From positions 14,178,340-14,242,339 of the forward strand of contig NC_087081.1 in NCBI RefSeq assembly GCF_026151205.1: 64,000 bases of DNA, written 5' to 3'. Position numbers and translations under genes: made by a program. The notes below the pieces were generated by a model. That model was not told the DNA's origin, ran no database searches, and saw only the letters and a list, made by a program, of their open reading frames with translations. Below, one piece after another: positions 1 to 10,582 of this stretch (position 1 is its first letter; the number at the start of each line of letters is the position of its first letter). This stretch comes from Bolinopsis microptera (Eukaryota > Ctenophora > Tentaculata > Lobata > Bolinopsidae).

Positions 1-489
1 AAAGTATAAGCCGCAGGGTTGCCGGGGGAGAAAAAAATTATTCACCTTTCATGGTAGCCGACACTGATAATAAATTAATTTCGCAGGAATATTTTGGACT
101 ACTAGATATAGGCGTTTGTGAATTAAACCACGCTGGAAATCACCCAGTCTCGACGTAAGAGTTACGTCATAACATGACCATTGCAGATACTATAAAAAAG
201 CTAATCCAACAAGATTTAATTTTTACGCACTGGGCGGGGACATCAAAAGCATTGCAATTACGTGGGACTGCAGGCATAACTAACATTAATATTATGGATT
301 CTAAGCCACCAATGCCTAGCTAAGTACTCTTTTAACAAAGGTATTAGTATTATATCGAATACGTGAATTTTTCCCGTTTCTCAGTGTGTACTTTAAAGCG
401 GACGTTACATGAGCATCAATGTTCTAATATTCGTAATTATGATTTAAGTCATATGTGTAATTTACTGAGGCAACTTTCAGTCAATAGCG
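1..489. other. Unassigned AT-rich sequence
   Basis: I see no gene, RNA or clear repeat here. Open frames are short and lack recognisable motifs. Confidence 0.5.
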
Positions 490-2905
490 AGGTCATTTCT
501 ACGATTTCGAAATTTTACCTATTAAAACATTTCTTGCGTTGCAGAAGTCACCATATCTTTATCACTGACTGGGTTATGCTCTTTATACTCAATTAAGTGG
601 TTATTGCATTCATACACTCCATTTAACTTGTCTTGTGAAAGCAGGAAGAAAACTAATTGAATCGAGGAATTGAGCGAAGTCTCCATTTCGTAGTGCAACT
701 TTGAGCGGACTTTGCTGTGCGCATCCAATTGAATCACCTATTAAAATTTTGGCATATTCGTATTTATGTATAACTTTTTACGCATACAAAGTTTTAGAGG
801 AGGTCAAAAAGAACTTGGATCAAAGCGAGACTACAAAGTGGATTAAAATCGCGGAAAAATAGCATTTTTTGGGATTTTAGCAATTTTATTCTATTTGGGC
901 GTGTCCCCACGTGTGCCAAATTTTTGTTTTTCAACTTTAAAACTAGCCATAATGCACCCAATATAGACTATAGGAAGCAGAACTGAGCCCACAACCAAGG
1001 GATGGCCCAACACAGAGAATACTAAATCGCCAAAATTGATTTTTTTTTAAAATAATTCTTCAAAAAATGCCATAACTTCAAAAGTGAATATCTCTATGAA
1101 GGAGCAAGGTAGGAAAACTTTCTGGGTAGATTTTCAGAATGCTTGAACAATTATCTACGAAAAAATGCCTCAGATTTGAATAAAATTAATCCTTAATGGT
1201 GTAAAAGCGATTTTTAAAAACGTGACTATTTGTCAAAAATCACGTTTTAAAAATTGGTTAACTTGTTGCGTCATCAAGTGCGTGATGATGACGTTAGATT
1301 TAAATTTTATTATATTGTAAACTGAAGTCTAACACTTACTTCAAGACCTCTCCTCCGCATGGTCGAGAATGCTGTGACTCTTGTTACAAGCTTCTGAATC
1401 TTACAGACCCTGAATATAAGCCTATAATTGGACTGGGCAAAGCGTCTATCCATGATTATAATATATCTCAATGCGGGCAAGCATTACCGTCCGCACTTAT
1501 ATTCACAATACTATTACCCCTATTACTATTATATCCCCTGTATTGTTTTCCAGGCAATTATGACTCATCGAAAGTAGTTCAGCAGGTACTATATTTAAGT
1601 TCAAAACATTCTATTCAAAGTTAAGATGACAGGGAATAAGAATGAGTTATGTGGAGGTTTTTAAGAACATTTGCGCAAAATACGCGCCAGCATGTTTTTT
1701 AGAAATTAGGTAAAAACCCAAAATCGCCTATTCAGGTTGGCCTAAAAACCATGTTAAAATTGAGTAAGAGGATCTGAACGTTGCAGGGCGTCTAGACCTG
1801 TCCAAAATCGACTGTAAAAAAAATTTCATGTTTAGGAGTATCGGGAAGTGGGTTTTCGGGACCCCTGTTTTACAACAGATTGTCGTTGAAGTATAGTATA
1901 GACGCTTTCTGCAGTCACTTTGCAGTCAAATTTCGCCTACATTTAAGTGTCCGTAGATTCAAAAGTAATAAAAGATACGTCATTTCGAAACCACAGGTTT
2001 TGAAGAATTTGTTTATACTTTTAGTGTACATTTTATATCAAAAAATAATTTATCTTCATCATCATCACCTTGATGACGGTCATCAAATTAAGTTTTTATA
2101 AAACTTGATTTTTGGACAAAGTAACAACTTTTCAATCGATTTTAACCATTAAGCAGTTAATTTATTCAAAAATCTGGGACATTTTCATCTTAGATAATTG
2201 TTCAAGCATTTGAAAATCTACCGGAAAAAGTTTTTTACTTTGCTCATTCATAAAGCTATTTCCGTATTTGAAGTATTACGTGCTTTTTGAAGAATAATTT
2301 TATAAAAACACAAAAAGTTGTGAATTGTATTCTCTGGTTTCTGGGCCATCCCTTGGGTTGTTGGAGCTCAATTTTGCTTTCTAAAGGTCTAAATTGTGTT
2401 ATAGGCTGTTTAAGTTGAAATTCAAAAAGTGTGCACACGTCGGGACACGCCCATTTGATAGAAAATTGCTCTAAAATTACTGAAAATTGCTGTTTTCACT
2501 TTTTTTCAACTTTGGAAAGGTCCCGTTGTGGATCCAAGTTCTATATGAAATCTTCTGAAACTTTGCTATGCTTATTTAAACTATATAAAAATTACTGCTA
2601 TGCAAAAAATTTACGGTGATTCAATATTGTATGCCGCACGCAACCGTCCGCTCAAAGTTTGACGTGCGAAAGGTAGAGAGAGAATTTTGCTATTCGTGAT
2701 TCGAAAAATTCTGCTTTCCCACGATATTTAAATGGCAATTATTTATGAATTTAATGCCAACTTGAATGAGTAAAAAGTGTCTTTCAGTCAGGTAAAATTC
2801 GAAATCGATGTGAAAATTTCCTTCTAATTAATAATATAATATTAATGAAGTTATGATGTGTTACATTTCGGCTTTGTAAATTATCCTGACATTATAATCA
2901 AAAGA
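490..2905. repeat. Large foldback (inverted-repeat) element, ~800-bp arms
   Basis: The left arm (about 490-1330) reappears as its reverse complement at about 2035-2860. Colinear landmarks include GGGCGTGTCC, AAGGGATGGCCCA and GCTTGAACAATTATCTA. The unique centre (about 1340-2030) holds CCCCT-rich and TCGACTGTAAAAA segments. The centre and the outer part of the right arm recur at 12621-13545, and part of the centre recurs at 3595-3925, so this is a dispersed family. Arm identity is only moderate by eye, which suggests age. No transposase frame is visible. It could be a non-autonomous foldback transposon or two inverted copies around a loop. Confidence 0.7.
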
Positions 2906-2913
2906 GATGATAT

Positions 2914-3573
2914 TTGACCAAAAAACCATAATCATGGGTAGAGGTGTACCGCTGCCAGTGTCTCTCTTGTCCAAACAAACGGAAATGATATTAATTTGAA
3001 TAAACCGTCCGAAAATGCAAATTGATCCGAGAAAGAAATCGGTCGCTCGCTTTTCCAATTCAATAAAGCTTTATATTATAATACCTTCGGGAATTATATC
3101 CACTAAACTCGGGGACACCGAAGGGCTGATAATTTGCTCATTTTTCCCGCAAGAGAAGCTGGAGGTTTTTATCGCCCAGACTCAGACTGGTCTGGCGGCA
3201 AGTTTCAAAACAAATAACACTGGCGTTCTATATATTAGACACTATAGTGTATGATGCGCCACGTATCGGATTACACCCCTTCTGCAATCGGAACCGGAAC
3301 GTATTATAAAATATAATACCTCCGCAACTTTGTGCCCGCAATTCCCCTCCAGCAAGCTTGGTCGGGAAAATTATAGCGCGCAGCACTCAGTGGCGGAGGT
3401 ATTATAGTATTAAAATTGTAAGCCGTGATCGAATGGAAAAAGCGAGCGACCGATTTCATATCGGTATAATTTGGCATTAGCGGAGGTCCTCAAATTAATA
3501 TCATTTCCTTTTGTTTGGAAAAGAGAGACAATGGCATGCGGTACCTCTACCCATGATTATGGGTTTTGGTCAA
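2914..3573. mobile_element. 660-bp TIR element, TTGACC family, copy 1
   Basis: The left end TTGACCAAAAAACCATAATC is inverted at the right end as ATGATTATGGGTTTTGGTCAA. Similarity continues inward for about 140 bp (ATTGATCCGAGAAAG, CGGTCGCTCGC, TTTGGAAAAGAGAG). The TIR itself contains the palindrome ACCCATgattATGGGT. Shorter relatives are at 5621-5810 and 12370-12605. No target-site duplication is convincing. The interior has no transposase-like ORF, so it is probably non-autonomous. Confidence 0.75.
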
Positions 3574-3594
3574 CATCTGTATATCTGTAGTATA

Positions 3595-3925
3595 TGTCCA
3601 CGACAATCTGTCGTACAACAGCGGGTTTCTAGAAAATATTTTCCCGATGCCCTGAAACTTGAAACTGTTTTGCAGTCGATTTGGTCAACGTTAGACACCC
3701 TGCAAAGTTTCAGATCTCTAACTCAAATTTTAACATGGTTTTTTTAATACCTGAATATGGCGATTTTGGGTTTTTTACCGAATTTCGTATACAGTGCTGG
3801 CAGTATTTTATGCAAAAATGTCTTAAAAATTACCACATAACTATTTCTATTTCCTGTATCTTTGACATCAATTAGATGTTTTGAACTACAAATAAAGTAT
3901 AATGCCTGAAAAAACTCGGCCGGAG
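3595..3925 (+). repeat. Fragment of the foldback-family centre
   Basis: From CACGACAATCTGT to AATGCCTGAAAA this matches the reverse complement of about 1870-1540, and also 13155-13510 in direct orientation (GCAAAGTTTCAGATCTCTAA, TATGGCGATTTTGGGTTTTT). It lies directly beyond the TTGACC element, so that element may have inserted near or into a foldback copy. Confidence 0.6.
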
Positions 3926-3934
3926 GCACGCTTT

Positions 3935-4065
3935 ACTATGATACCCCCTTTACTTTTATAACCCAAAGGGGGTATAATAGTAAAGGGGATAATAGTTAAA
4001 GGGGGGGTATTTTAGTAAAGGGGGTTCTAATAGTAAACGGGGGGGATAATAGTATACCCCCATAA
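3935..4065. repeat. Degenerate G-run/C-run tandem repeat
   Basis: CCCCC-TTTACTTTTA is followed by four or five copies of a GGGG(G)-ATAATAGTAAA unit of about 17-20 bp. The two strands can pair across 3943-3975. The loops between G runs exceed 10 bases, so a canonical quadruplex is unlikely. Confidence 0.6.
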
Positions 4066-4172
4066 AGACAACGCTCGTGCTTGCCAGCACTCTTGATATA
4101 ACTGCAACGGCTAATTATGGTTCTATGTCACCTGTGCTGCTTCTCGCACCCCTCTATTGTTTTTAAATAAAT

Positions 4173-4432
4173 TTTGCAGCAGTGGAGCAACAGTTAGCAA
4201 CAGTTGAGCAGTGAGCAGCAAGTGAGCAGGCAGTGAGCCACAGTGAGCAGCAGTGAGCAGCAAGTTGAGCAGCAGTGAGAAGCAGTGAGCAGCAGTGAGC
4301 AGCAGTGAGCGCAGTGAGCAGCGTGAGCAGCAGTGAGCAGCAGTGAGCAGCAAGTGAGCAGCGTGAGCAGCAGTGGCAGCAGTGAGCAGCAGTGAGCCGC
4401 AGTGAGCAACAGAGTGAGCAGCAGTAGCAGCA
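4173..4432. repeat. Minisatellite of GCAGTGAGCA-type units
   Basis: About 25 imperfect units of 9-11 bp (AGCAGTGAGC, with AAGTGAGC and GTGAGCAGC variants). Long open frames on the minus strand here (Leu/Thr/Ala/His/Cys-rich) are by-products of the repeat. Confidence 0.85.
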
Positions 4433-4436
4433 GTTT

Positions 4437-4790
4437 CTTTGCACAATTGTCTCTGTGTATAGAGGGCCCCGATTATGCCCAACGTCTTCGCTGGTTGATT
4501 TGTGAAATGTTTCTAGAATGCCTGACACCAGGCTACCAAAAGTATCTATTTGATTGCGACACTGTCACGGCCGAAGAATCACGAGGGCGGCCAAGAAAGA
4601 AATGCGCACCTGTGTCCTAGAAAGACGCCAGAGTTAATAGACACAGGAGATCCAGACATTGTATTTGATAAGGTCCGAGAGTTGGCAGGAAACCGAAAGC
4701 ACTGGGAGAGATGTGATACGACATAAGCGGCAATTCCTTGGTGCAGGCACTCGAATGATTGAGGAGACTTTATCAACTTAAGTTCAAGTA
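4437..4790 (+). pseudogene. Decayed C-terminal tail of a LINE reverse transcriptase ORF
   Basis: In shifting plus-strand frames the conceptual peptides read YAQRLRW, RGRPRKK, NRKHWER and, near 4739, GTRMIEETLST-like remnants of a tail corresponding to GAGHSND. The order matches the intact-looking tail at 31367-31687 (LRWFGH, RGRPRKNW, VHWRGL, GAGHSND). LRWxGH followed by RGRPRKxW is typical of the C-terminal end of several animal LINE ORF2 families. Stops and frameshifts break it, and only the 3' end is present, as expected of a 5'-truncated insertion. Clade assignment is not possible by eye. Confidence 0.6.
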
Positions 4791-4834
4791 GTAATGATCA
4801 TCAGTTATCAGTAGAATTTATTGACTAGTAATGG

Positions 4835-5026
4835 TTGTATCCACGGTCGGACCCCCAATGCCCAATGTGTTTTTCCACTGTAGAGTTTCTTACGATACAG
4901 GGGAAGCCGCGCACTCTGCGCGGCGGGTCATACAACGTTATGACAAGAAAGGGTAGACTTAGGGTAGAGTTCACATGTCAACTCTGTACGTCAAAGCTGT
5001 ACATTAACTTTAAGAAGTTAACATGA
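4835..5026 (+). CDS. Hypothetical 63-residue ORF with two CxxC pairs
   Basis: The frame starts MYPRSDPQ and carries CPMC at residues 10-13 and CQLC at about 50-53, spaced like a small zinc ribbon. A GC-rich hairpin (CCGCGC-n5-GCGCGG) lies in the middle of the frame. I do not recognise it. It could be a chance frame or a fragment of a mobile-element protein. No promoter, splice signal or poly(A) signal supports it. Confidence 0.2.
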   Translation: MYPRSDPQCPMCFSTVEFLTIQGKPRTLRGGSYNVMTRKGRLRVEFTCQLCTSKLYINFKKLT

Positions 5027-5224
5027 TCATGATCGACTTTCAAGTTTAAGATTTGTCTGCTCGACTGGACGAGTTAACATCCCTGCACTTTTTGATTTAA
5101 ATTTACAGTCAATAGACATTTTTTTCGTTAGGATAATCAATCTAATTTATTGAAATCTCAGTGCTGGCAAGCACAACAGCCGCGTTATAGTTTATCATAT
5201 TCATAGTGCGGGCTTTCGGCTTAT

Positions 5225-5336
5225 TTTGACGAGGCGTGAACATTTTGCAAGAAACCGGAAGTCTTATCCCAGTATTCTTTTACTTTCGAAAAAAAAAAAA
5301 AAAAGGTTTTGGCACCAGCCGGTAAGGTTTCCTGGG
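5225..5336. mobile_element. Partial right end of CCCAG-family MITE
   Basis: The stretch from GACGAGGCGTGAAC through an A15 run to GGTAAGGTTTCCTGGG resembles the last ~110 bp of the copy ending at 15631 (ACATTTTG, AAACCGGAAG, CAGCCGGTAGGGTTTCCTGGG). The left end was not found, so it appears truncated. Confidence 0.55.
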
Positions 5337-5620
5337 TAGCTTGCTTATATATAATCTATATGCTTGCTCGTGTTCAGGAAGCTTGAAAAGAGCGCGTGCT
5401 CAGGGACTGGCCGATGCCAGCGTCACCTAAAATCTGCCTACCTATATAATTGTAACTGTAAGTCTGCTGATATTATCATTCTGCTAGTTAATCTAATTTT
5501 CCAGTGCAGTTCAGCAGTATTTATCAACAAATTCGCAGTTTTAATCTGAATTTAACAGAATCCATACCCCTCGAAAAAAATCACGTACAACAAACGATCT
5601 TAGAAACATTTATATGTAAT

Positions 5621-5810
5621 TTGACCAAAAACCCATAAGGATTACGTATTGAAATAAAGCGTATTGAATGGGAAAAAGACGAGCGACCGAATTTCATTCT
5701 CGGTATCAATTTGCATTTGCGGCCGGTTCTTAAATTAATTCATTTCTTTTGTTTGGAAAGAGAGGACATGGCAGGGTTTCACTGTACCCATGATTATGGG
5801 TTTTGGTCAA
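5621..5810. mobile_element. TTGACC-family TIR element, copy 2 (190 bp)
   Basis: Starts TTGACCAAAAACCCATAA and ends GATTATGGGTTTTGGTCAA. The right ~150 bp is colinear with 3420-3573 (GAGCGACCGA, CATTTCTTTTGTTTGGAAAG, CCCATGATTATGGG). Most of the left half is missing compared with copy 1, so it is an internal-deletion derivative. Confidence 0.7.
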
Positions 5811-7299
5811 GATCTTTACAGTTACTGATTCTTATAGACATACTAATGTTTAATAGCTTACCGATTTTATGTTATTGATTCAGAATAATTTAATTTTACA
5901 ATTCGATGGCGTATAGTTTATTTTTTTCTTGGTCTTGGTTAATATTAAAAACCCTTATACAACGAATTGCACAACTATAAGGCCTGGATTTGGTAATGCG
6001 AATTTTTATTGAACTCATTAAAATAAACTGTTCTCCATTGCTGCTTAAACCATATTTTTATTGATGCAAGTCGCCACTGTGGGTAGCTAGAGACTGGAGA
6101 GTGAGGACATGATGAGGTCGGCTCTGAATTTAATAACTACACAATTGGTCAAATTTCTGTTATTTGAAAAAGGGCGACTAACGCTATCTGCTGAACTTAG
6201 TTTCAGCCAGTTTTAAAGCTTGTTAGCGGTTATCAACAAATTCATCAACTATTTAGAATCTTTATTCTGCTGTTTCGTTGACCCGTATTTTCACGTTTAA
6301 TTTGTAAACGGCAGCGGCGAAGAACCCAATTTTTGTACTCATAGTTAGTTTACTTTTTCGTTGAAACTCTGAATGTTCTTGCACGAAATTTTGTAAAATA
6401 CGTTTGTGCTGCCGGTACTGCTCATAAAACTAGCAGGGCTGCAATGATATACATATGTGATTTTAAGTTCTTAAAGGCTTTCTCTAAAAATCTTTACTAA
6501 CGTTCAGTATAATCTGTTCATTTTGTAGCCAGTCATAATTAAGAAATCAAAGCTGTCCTGATTTCAAACTGCCGGCTAATTTTTAATTTTATCGCGGCAA
6601 ATAAACGTGGTGTCCCTTTTTATATGTTGATAGTGATAACGTAACGTCGTAACTTACAGTGTAACTGTGTAAGTGTGTAGTGTGGTAAGTGCGGCGAGGA
6701 AACATCAAATCGGTCGTTACGTAAATCTGTTTAGGAATAACACCACTTAGTCTTCAATGATCATAATATCTGTAACATATAATAGTTGATGCGCTTTTGC
6801 AGTTTGCTTGTTTGGTAAACTATTTTGTTTGTATACGTGAATTCCAAAGCTTTGTTCAATAACAGGTATCCCATTTAAGTTATTTTCTCACGAAACTTTC
6901 TGACAAGCGCGCTGAGCGTCTGCGCTCAGTCGCCCCTACAGTAAGAGTGACCTAGATGACCGTGGTGAATGTGACCACGATACCGTCACAAACTCTTATA
7001 TGTTCGGTCCTTTCGTCTTTCTTTAGCGCCACCGCTGTCAGCTATAGTCGGAGGTTAACTGGTAGATGAGCCATGAGGCATCCTACATTTATTAATTATG
7101 GGAATTAAAACGTTGGTGATACAGGAAAGGAGAATATGTGTATAGCTTAATTTAGGGCGTCTGAAAATTCGTGAGTTGAAATAAACGTTCAGGTCTCGGT
7201 TCGCATTACTAATGGCTGTGGATTACTGGCTTACCTTACTTTACAGTGAACTAGGGCTCACTTGTCGAATAAAGATCAGGATTAAATTGTCGACTATAG
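5811..7299. other. Unassigned region
   Basis: No convincing coding exon, RNA gene or long repeat is seen. The only structural point is a short GC-rich hairpin near 6908-6930 (CTGAGCG-n4-CGCTCAG followed by TCGCCCCTACAG). A similar GCTGAGCG...CGCCCCTGTA string lies near 8187-8220, possibly ends of one more old transposon family. Confidence 0.4.
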
Positions 7300-8035
7300 A
7301 TCTGAGGTCCAGGCTTGTCCTGGATTTTAATCTCGGGTCATTGGAAGTGAGCTAGAAAACCTGTAACTTTAATAGCTCAAGGGTCACTGGAATCAAATTG
7401 CCATATGCAATTAAATTACGGTTTTTGGCTTTTTCCAACGGGATTTGGTCGTTTGCAGAAAATTCCACCAACCCCTGGAAGGCCCTGGATATCTTCAATT
7501 ATCTGCAATTCAAAAAACTTCAGCTGGAGGTCATCATACAGATTTAATGACAGTTTCAAAAAGCTAGTAAGTTGTGCCCAATTTATGATTGAGGACTGGA
7601 TCTGGAAGAGCCATTTTCGGGCCAATGTAAATATTGTTAACGGGGACGTTCTGTCTTACAAAGAATATTCTACAGCCCTGAATATCATAAATTATCTGGA
7701 ATTTCCAAAAAACTGCAGCTGGGGGTCAATCATCCAATTAAGTTTAATGACAGCCTTTTACTCAGAAGGTATTGTATTCAGCAACGAGTTCTGTCTAATT
7801 TAAGGTTAAACTGATATGGACAAGTCATTTTAGGGGCCTATGATATCTTGACACCAGTTTTTAACGAATGAACTTCCTACACCGTTTGGATATCCTGATT
7901 TGCTTGAATTCAAAAATGGCGAGCTGGAAGTCAGATACACAGATTTTTTATCGATAATTAAGAGCTAGTTCAGCTAGTGAGTAGTGTCCAATTTAAGGAT
8001 TTTAAAGATGGATCTGGACGAGTCATTTTAAAAGT
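7300..8035. repeat. Degenerate ~200-bp tandem repeat, about four units
   Basis: Related strings recur at regular spacing. GGATCTGGAAGAGCCATTTT (7598), GATATGGACAAGTCATTTT (7813) and GATCTGGACGAGTCATTTT (8010) lie about 215 and 197 bp apart. The partner block (ATATC..AATTATCTG..AATT..AAAAA.CT..AGCTGG) appears near 7489, 7680 and 7890. The 132-residue frame over 7405-7803 lies within this repeat and is not considered a gene. Confidence 0.6.
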
Positions 8036-8041
8036 TATGTT

Positions 8042-8167
8042 TGCGGCATTATGTGGACCTTTTTAGCTATTATGGTATTTATTTGTATGCGTCACGACGT
8101 GGTACAAAAGTCCTTAATGGATTTTGGAAATCCCCCACAATTGATTATAAGTCCACATAATGCCGCA
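8042..8167. mobile_element. 126-bp MITE with perfect 17-bp TIRs
   Basis: TGCGGCATTATGTGGAC (8042-8058) is exactly inverted as GTCCACATAATGCCGCA (8151-8167). The interior is AT-rich and non-coding. No clear target duplication is visible, so the superfamily is not assigned. Confidence 0.65.
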
Positions 8168-9432
8168 TAAATAACTGTAAATGACAGTGCTGAGCGCCCG
8201 AGCGCCGCCGCGCCCCTGTATGGTATAATTACATTTAAGATATCTAGTATTATAATTATATATTATTATGTAGTGACTATACATTTATAGGTAAGTACTA
8301 TGTGCTAAAGACATGATATCTGAGTTAAGTAATAACGACAATTTTAGGGGCTAGGTCAGGGTAATAGTAGGGGCGGGGGAAATTTTTGAATTGTCATTTT
8401 TGTTCGTTTATTTGGAACACTGCTTCCTTCCTTGCTGCTTCCATTGTCACCGCTTCGTAGTCGCTTGATACTAAAAAAGTATTCATATTAATAGGAGATG
8501 AGTCTGGTTTATCTTTAGAAGTCTGTTGTTGGTTATCGGTAACGTTCGATGTTATTTGTTATAAATGTTTGATGTAGTACTAGTAGGGGCGTCATTTGGT
8601 CACTGAAACATGAAAAAGTATTCCTCGTTTATACTCTATTACTTTCAGCATTATTCTTTCTCGATATAGCAATCTCAAGTATTTCCATGTTATATGATCA
8701 TTATCTGTAGTCTAACGGTTTGTCGCCATATGTACAGTTCTGAGAAATGAGGAATGTTTTCAGGTGGCAGCACCCTCTCTATAAGCTGTCAAGGAGGAAG
8801 GAGTCACAATATTGACCATTACAAGATGGGAGCAGTTCAACCTCTGTGCAAGGCCTGGTTCTTAAGGCTTTAAAGTTTCCTTTCTTCCACCCTAGTGGAT
8901 CTTACTTCCTCGACACACCGCAACCTGATCAAGCTTGAACTTTATCCAAAGGTACTTGGTCAGGAGATCGTGAGAAGATTGGTCTCTATATCAAGGTCTA
9001 TACAGCGAAATTTAGCAGCGTAACTTTTCCTCTTTATCTTAAAAAGAGCGGGAGTGTTCGCTTCTTCGATGGTGTTTTTTTTTAGGCCGTGGTACAGACA
9101 ATGTTTACTCAAAAAATAATATAATATCAATGGTAATAAGAAATTCATACCGTGGGGCACATGCATAAATATAATGTAAAGGAAATCTCAAAAAACTATT
9201 CAATTTTAGGACTCTACCGGTAAGTATGCAAGGATTGTTTATAACCTTAAAGGTTTTTATTTTCAATGGGTTAATAGGTAAAAGATTAAAAAGTAAAAAA
9301 AAGATGAGCACTTCAAAATTTGTAGAATTTGTACTTGTTTGAAATACGCGGCGATAATAAAAAAGTCAATGTTGCAGTGTAATTTATGAAATTGCGACGT
9401 ATATTGAGTTGATGCATCAATGTGTGATGATC
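8168..9432. other. Unassigned region
   Basis: No supported gene or RNA. Short frames near 8960-9311 have no recognisable motif. Confidence 0.4.
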
Positions 9433-9945
9433 TTAAATTTATTCCGCTTTTATTTTTATTTCCACTCTCGATTCTATTGATAGCAGTCCGGTTAATTTAG
9501 TACCTTTAGTGGGTTCATTTTATCATTAGCTCTAATCTAAAGAACCTTCACCCTCTCAGAAAACTCCGTTTGGAGATATTATATTCCTTATTACGCTCTA
9601 AGTTTATTAATTAAGAACTCACTGTCTCCCCCTCTCGATTTCAACGCTCGTCATTTTTATAGCTTTATTATTTTATCTTTTTACTACACTTACAACACGT
9701 GCTTTACAAAGGAGCAATAGTTTGCGAAGCATTCTAGAACGGTATATATTTTTGCTTTCAGTTTCTGTTTCATTATCTTAAAATTTATTCCGCTTTTATT
9801 TTTATTCCACTCTCGATTCTTGCTAGCAGTCCGGTTAATTTAGTACTTTAGTGGGTCTCATTTAATAATCGCTCTAATTAAAGAACCTTCTACCTCTCAG
9901 AAACTCCGTTTGGAGATATTGCTTATTTCCGCTCTAAGTTATTAA
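9433..9945. repeat. Direct repeat of ~180 bp (9433-9613 and 9779-9945)
   Basis: Both copies run from TAAATTTATTCCGCTTTTAT through CCACTCTCGATTCT, GCAGTCCGGTTAATTTAGTA, AACTCCGTTTGGAGATATT to GCTCTAAGTT. They differ by small indels and are separated by ~165 bp. Function unknown. Confidence 0.75.
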
Positions 9946-10105
9946 TTATTCCTTGTGTTTGGAATTTGTCCTTTTTAACTGTTTTTAGTTTTTGTTTATT
10001 TTCGGTCGATTTCTGCACTTTTTCACTGGGTCATCATCATAATTTGGGATTGAGACCGACTTATATCAGCATTAACGGGAAGAGTTTGCTTGTTGCTTTA
10101 CTTCA

Positions 10106-10582
10106 TTAGACAATTTCGGTCAAGACTGACATGAACCATTCGAAAAATGGAAATCTGAATGACTCGCACCCAGGATCAATAAACTCAGTATTATCGCTCA
10201 ATAATCGGTTTGGTTCGACGTTTACATACTTTAGTTTTATTTTATTTAAAAAGCTTGATTTTGAAACCTGGGAATTAAAGTTACCCTCTAAGGCAACATT
10301 AAATCGCTGATTTTTTTTTATATATATCCCTTTTTTTTGTTCATTCTTTTCCTTCCAAAACATTCCAGGACCATTGTGCAGAAAGTTGGGATTGAAGCCG
10401 TAGTTCTTACATGTAGCATTGCACTGGATCGGAATTGCGGCGTGTGGTTTACTCAGTCTGCGCCGCGCGTTATAACTAAACATACGCGGCGCAGATCGAC
10501 TGGTATGGAGGAGATCTGCACTGTGTCGGCTTCCGGTGTAGTGTGATATGTATGTATACGGCTTTACAAATTTTGGAAGCAT
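10106..10582 (-). CDS. Hypothetical 158-residue ORF
   Basis: The frame starts MLPKFVKPYTYISHY and ends FMSVLTEIV. It is basic and Asn/Ser/Phe-rich in its second half, with no domain, signal peptide or membrane segment I recognise. A hairpin with 10-bp arms (CTGCGCCGCG at about 10458, CGCGGCGCAG at about 10486) lies inside the frame. This argues for repeat-derived DNA rather than a conserved gene. A chance ORF in AT-rich DNA is the simplest alternative. Confidence 0.15.
   Translation of the reverse strand: MLPKFVKPYTYISHYTGSRHSADLLHTSRSAPRMFSYNARRRLSKPHAAIPIQCNATCKNYGFNPNFLHNGPGMFWKEKNEQKKGIYIKKNQRFNVALEGNFNSQVSKSSFLNKIKLKYVNVEPNRLLSDNTEFIDPGCESFRFPFFEWFMSVLTEIV

Noticed and set aside
3935-4065. 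G-quadruplex cluster
   Set aside because: Loops between G runs are 12 bases or longer, outside the usual range.
4123-4528. Minus-strand Leu/Thr/Ala/His/Cys-rich frames
   Set aside because: Artefacts of the GCAGTGAGC minisatellite; all three frames are open.
7405-7803. 132-codon frame
   Set aside because: Lies within a degenerate ~200-bp tandem repeat and repeats its own peptide blocks; no homology recognised.
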